From Bacteroidaceae bacterium (GTDB lineage Bacteria > Bacteroidota > Bacteroidia > Bacteroidales > Bacteroidaceae): 64,000 nt of DNA. Of the stretch, positions 61,512 through 64,000 are shown in pieces (the first letter of the stretch is position 1; the number at the start of each line of letters is the position of its first letter). The notes under the pieces were generated by a model. It was not told where the DNA came from. It searched no databases and was given only the letters and a program-made list of their open reading frames with translations. The stretch spans positions 47,793 to 111,792 of the forward strand of contig JAFSRW010000076.1 of the NCBI GenBank assembly GCA_017445925.1, written 5' to 3'. Made by a program: the position numbers and the translations under genes.

Positions 61512-62822
61512 TTATTCTTCTCTCTCCCCTTTGGGGGAGTCGGAGAGGGGCCTAATTCTCACACTCATCGCATTCTTATGCGCATCCAATCCCTCAGCTT
61601 CTGCCATCAGCTCAACCGTTTTGCCTATACGCTGAATGCCCTCTGCCGTAATATGCTGGAAGGTAATTTTGCGGTTATAGCTATCCAGATTTACACCGTT
61701 ATAGGCCACAGCATAGCCGTTTGTAGGTAGCGTATGATTGGTACCGCTGGCATAGTCACCTGCACTCTCGGGGGTTAGGCTGCCTAAGAATACACTTCCG
61801 GCATTCACCACCTTCTGAGCCAGTTCCATATAGTTCTTAGTCTCAATAATCAGGTGCTCAGGAGCATATAGGTTGGTAATAGCCATCATCTCCTCATCGT
61901 TATGTACCAGCAGGATCTTACTATGTTCCAATGCCTGGGCAGCAATCTCGTTACGAGGTAAGAGTGCCAGTTGGCGATCCACTTCCTGCTGCACCTTATC
62001 TATTATCTCCTCGCTCTTGGTAACCAGCAGCACCTGACTGTCCACACCATGCTCAGCCTGGCTCAGCAAATCGGCAGCAACGAAGGTAGGGTTAGAAGTT
62101 TCATCTGCTAGCACCTCCACTTCACTAGGTCCGGCAGGCATATCTATGGCTACATCATGGAGGCTCACCTGCTGCTTGGCACACATCACAAACTGATTCC
62201 CGGGACCAAATATCTTGTACACCTTAGGCACCGATTCTGTTCCGTAAGCCATAGCACCAATAGCCTGCACACCACCAATCTTAAAGATTTTGCTGACACC
62301 TGCTATGCGGGCAGCAACCAGGATGGCAGGATTCACCTTACCGTCCTTAGCAGGAGGCGTACAAAGCACTATCTCCTCACAACCTGCTATCTTAGCTGGA
62401 GTAGCCAGCATCAACACAGTACTAAACAGAGGCGCTGTGCCACCAGGGATGTAAAGACCTACTTTCTGTATGGGAACCGACTGTTGCCAGCATTCCACCC
62501 CATCAGTTACCTGAATATGTACAGGCAAGAACTTCTGTGAGGCATGAAACTTCTCAATATTATCATGTGCCTGCTGTAAGGCAGCTTTCAGCTCTGAGTT
62601 AACCAGTGTCTCAGCCTCCTGCATCTCAACCTCAGTAACAGCCAGATCCTGCAGTGCCACATGGTCGAACTTCTCCTCATACATCCTTACAGCCGCATCC
62701 CCCTGAGTCTTAATATCAGTAAGGACAGCAGCCACCGTGGCATTCAGCTGACTGGCATCACGCACAGGCCTTTTCAGCAAATCTTTCAGTTCCTCTTGAG
62801 TGGGGTATTTATATAATTTCAT
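61512..62822 (-). CDS. hisD: Histidinol dehydrogenase
   Basis: 436 residues, standard length. PIQKVGLYIPGGTAPLFSTVLMLATPAKIAGC, the zinc/substrate region GPSEVEVLADETSNPTFVAADLLSQAEHG, the late SGTNHTLPTNGYA with metal-binding His, and the dimer tail. It oxidises histidinol to histidine in two steps with NAD. Second gene of the operon, 55 bp after hisG; that spacer contains a GTTAAC/GTTATCG repeat. Confidence 0.96.
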   Translation of the reverse strand: MKLYKYPTQEELKDLLKRPVRDASQLNATVAAVLTDIKTQGDAAVRMYEEKFDHVALQDLAVTEVEMQEAETLVNSELKAALQQAHDNIEKFHASQKFLPVHIQVTDGVECWQQSVPIQKVGLYIPGGTAPLFSTVLMLATPAKIAGCEEIVLCTPPAKDGKVNPAILVAARIAGVSKIFKIGGVQAIGAMAYGTESVPKVYKIFGPGNQFVMCAKQQVSLHDVAIDMPAGPSEVEVLADETSNPTFVAADLLSQAEHGVDSQVLLVTKSEEIIDKVQQEVDRQLALLPRNEIAAQALEHSKILLVHNDEEMMAITNLYAPEHLIIETKNYMELAQKVVNAGSVFLGSLTPESAGDYASGTNHTLPTNGYAVAYNGVNLDSYNRKITFQHITAEGIQRIGKTVELMAEAEGLDAHKNAMSVRIRPLSDSPKGEREE

Positions 62823-62831
62823 TAACCTTTA

Positions 62832-62872
62832 TTTTGTTATCGTTAACGTTAACGTTATCGTTGATTAACTCT
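62832..62872. repeat. Hexamer repeat between hisG and hisD
   Basis: TTATCGTTAACGTTAACGTTATCGTTGATTAAC-type units of period 6, self-complementary, similar to 54460-54487 and 59173-59192. Confidence 0.8.
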
Positions 62873-62877
62873 TCACT

Positions 62878-63729
62878 TTAAAGAATCATCTTCTCAATCG
62901 GCACCACTAGAATACCCTGAGCCCCCAGGTCTTTCAGCTGGCGGATAATCTCCCAGAAACGCTTCTCGTCGATTACCGTATGAACACTACTCCACCCCTC
63001 TGTAGCCAGCGGCATTACAGTAGGACTCTTGGCACCAGGCAGGATATCCACCACCTCTTTCACCTTCTCGGTAGGAACGTTCATCAGCACATATTTCTTG
63101 TCCTCAGCGTTCTTTACGGCCTCAATACGGAAAAGCAGTTCATCCAATACAGCCTTCTTCTCGTCGTTCATCTGCTTGTTACCAATCAGCAAGGCCTCGC
63201 TCTTCATCACCACCTCAACCTCAGCCAGATTGTTGCTTACCAAGGTGCTTCCGCTGCTTACAATATCAAAGATGGCATCAGACAGGCCAATACCAGGGCT
63301 TATCTCAACAGAACCGGTAATCACGTGAATATCAGCAGCAATATGGTTCTTCTGCATGAACCTACGCAAAATACCAGGATAAGAAGTAGCAATCTTCTTA
63401 CCCTCAAACCACTTCAGGCCGGTATAATTGACTGCCTTGGGGATAGCCAGAGAGAGACGGCACTTACTGAAGCCCAAGGGACGGATTACCTCAGCATCTT
63501 CCTGACGTTCCTCAAACTCATTCTGCCCTACAATGCCCAAGTCGGCAACGCCTGTTGCCACACTCTGTGGGATATCATCGTCGCGAAGATAAAGGATTTC
63601 CACAGGGAAATTACTGCTCTGCACCAACAAGGTACGCTTGCTGCTGGTCACCTTAATGCCTGCTTCTGCCAGCAGAGCCATTGTATCTTCAAAAAGTCGG
63701 CCTTTCGACTGTACTGCTATTCGTAACAT
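62878..63729 (-). CDS. hisG: ATP phosphoribosyltransferase (long form)
   Basis: 283 residues: the long hexameric form with a C-terminal ACT-like regulatory domain (about 205-283), so it should not need HisZ. RIAVQSKGRLFEDTMALLAEAGI, FPVEILYLRDDDIPQSVATGVADLGIVG, ATSYPGILRRFMQKN, GSVEISPGIGLSDAIFDIVSSGSTL (phosphate-binding loop). It catalyses the first, feedback-inhibited step of histidine synthesis. First gene of hisG-D-C-B, with a control region at 63786-63895 shared with hisH. Confidence 0.95.
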   Translation of the reverse strand: MLRIAVQSKGRLFEDTMALLAEAGIKVTSSKRTLLVQSSNFPVEILYLRDDDIPQSVATGVADLGIVGQNEFEERQEDAEVIRPLGFSKCRLSLAIPKAVNYTGLKWFEGKKIATSYPGILRRFMQKNHIAADIHVITGSVEISPGIGLSDAIFDIVSSGSTLVSNNLAEVEVVMKSEALLIGNKQMNDEKKAVLDELLFRIEAVKNAEDKKYVLMNVPTEKVKEVVDILPGAKSPTVMPLATEGWSSVHTVIDEKRFWEIIRQLKDLGAQGILVVPIEKMIL

Positions 63730-63785
63730 ATTTAGTTTATTTACCTATTTAATTAAACCTTTCTACCTATAATATATAAATTGGC

Positions 63786-63895
63786 TGCAAAGATACGAAT
63801 AAGTGAGCGAAAAACCAAATATATTTGAGAAAATCCGAACGAAAGTATTTTCGACGATAGTCAAAGTTACTATGTTTGCATTCGAAAATACCAAA
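63786..63895 (-). promoter_or_regulatory. hisG operon control region with two promoters
   Basis: Minus strand. Distal promoter: TTTG (63892-63895), 22-bp spacer, TAACTTTG (63862-63869). Proximal promoter: TTTG (63816-63819), 20-bp spacer, TATCTTTG (63788-63795), 58 bases before the hisG ATG. The perfect palindrome CAAATATATTTG (63816-63827) covers the proximal -33 box. The block 63786-63865 matches the hisH upstream region at 66 of 80 positions. Confidence 0.8.
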
Positions 63896-63931
63896 AGTCA
63901 ATTAAAGAAGCGTCAAATCTGAGAATTATTC

Positions 63932-63994
63932 CGCACCGTGAGGTGCAGAGAACCTCTCCGCTACGCTTCAAGAACCTCAGCATCTCGCGGTGCG
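63932..63994. other. Long GC-rich hairpin near the window end
   Basis: Bases 63932-63946 (CGCACCGTGAGGTGC) pair with 63980-63994 (GCATCTCGCGGTGCG) over 15 bp with two G-T pairs. An inner small hairpin AGAG-AAC-CTCT lies at 63947-63957. Its GC content is far above the flanks. A structured RNA, a dispersed repeat or a terminator-like element of a gene beyond the window are all possible; there is no T run within view. Confidence 0.5.
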
Positions 63995-64000
63995 TGAAAA

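Noticed and set aside
62832-62872. Repeat between hisG and hisD as an attenuator
   Set aside because: No run of histidine codons, no terminator with T run; the same hexamers occur in unrelated spacers.

Overview
The window is a gene-dense stretch of a Bacteroidales chromosome, most likely Prevotella or a close relative. The basis is the TAnnTTTG promoter boxes (often with a TTTG box about 20 bp upstream) and the families present: a TamB/TamL pair, a T9SS type B (CHU_C) sorting domain, DKNYY, DUF4293, DUF4348, DUF1573, DUF4838 and DUF3472 proteins, a serine-type sulfatase, and an rpoZ-bamD cluster. Gene calls are by eye from motifs and composition; no database search was possible.

Layout. 0-7.7 kb: cell-surface and secreted genes (lamin-tail protein cut by the window edge, fasciclin-like protein, two paralogous small outer-membrane proteins with a nucleotidyltransferase gene inserted upstream of one, a DKNYY repeat protein, a GH18-like enzyme, a sulfatase). 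7.7-19.7 kb: housekeeping (uvrA, uvrB, bamD-rpoZ-DUF4293) mixed with envelope genes (CHU_C protein, LysM protein, PorT-like barrel, zincin metalloprotease). 19.8-27.8 kb: a five-gene minus-strand operon (HEAT-repeat membrane protein, GT2 synthase, TPR/beta-barrel protein, DUF4838 lipoprotein, DUF1573 lipoprotein) that I read as an exopolysaccharide synthesis and export system with a pga-like architecture. 27.9-32.7 kb: a fasciclin/DUF3472 surface operon. 32.9-35.3 kb: initiator tRNA, a TetR regulator with two operator-like sites, fabG, a pseudouridine synthase. 35.4-42.5 kb: tamB-tamL. 42.6-52.6 kb: a nucleotidyltransferase, then hisH-hisA-hisF-hisIE, an FtsE-type ATPase, lysC, lysA, a GT2, DedA and an unknown surface protein. 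52.6-59.1 kb: MBL hydrolase, murB, DUF4348 lipoprotein, pheS, GNAT, GT2, membrane protein, recR. 59.4-63.7 kb: hisG-hisD-hisC-hisB.

The two his clusters, 14 kb apart and on opposite strands, together encode every step of histidine synthesis. Their upstream regions share an 80-bp block (66 of 80 positions identical by my count) with two TAnnTTTG boxes exactly 74 bp apart and a CAAATAWATTTG dyad on the -33 box of the proximal promoter. This looks like a common control element for a split regulon and is the strongest regulatory signal in the window.

A second theme runs through the whole window: short imperfect tandem repeats of period 7 (occasionally 6), with a different unit at each locus, occupy many spacers. 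They form the last codons or stop codons of several genes (uvrA, lysC, dedA, recR) and lie in frame inside three proteins (lamin-tail protein, GH18-like enzyme, pseudouridine synthase).
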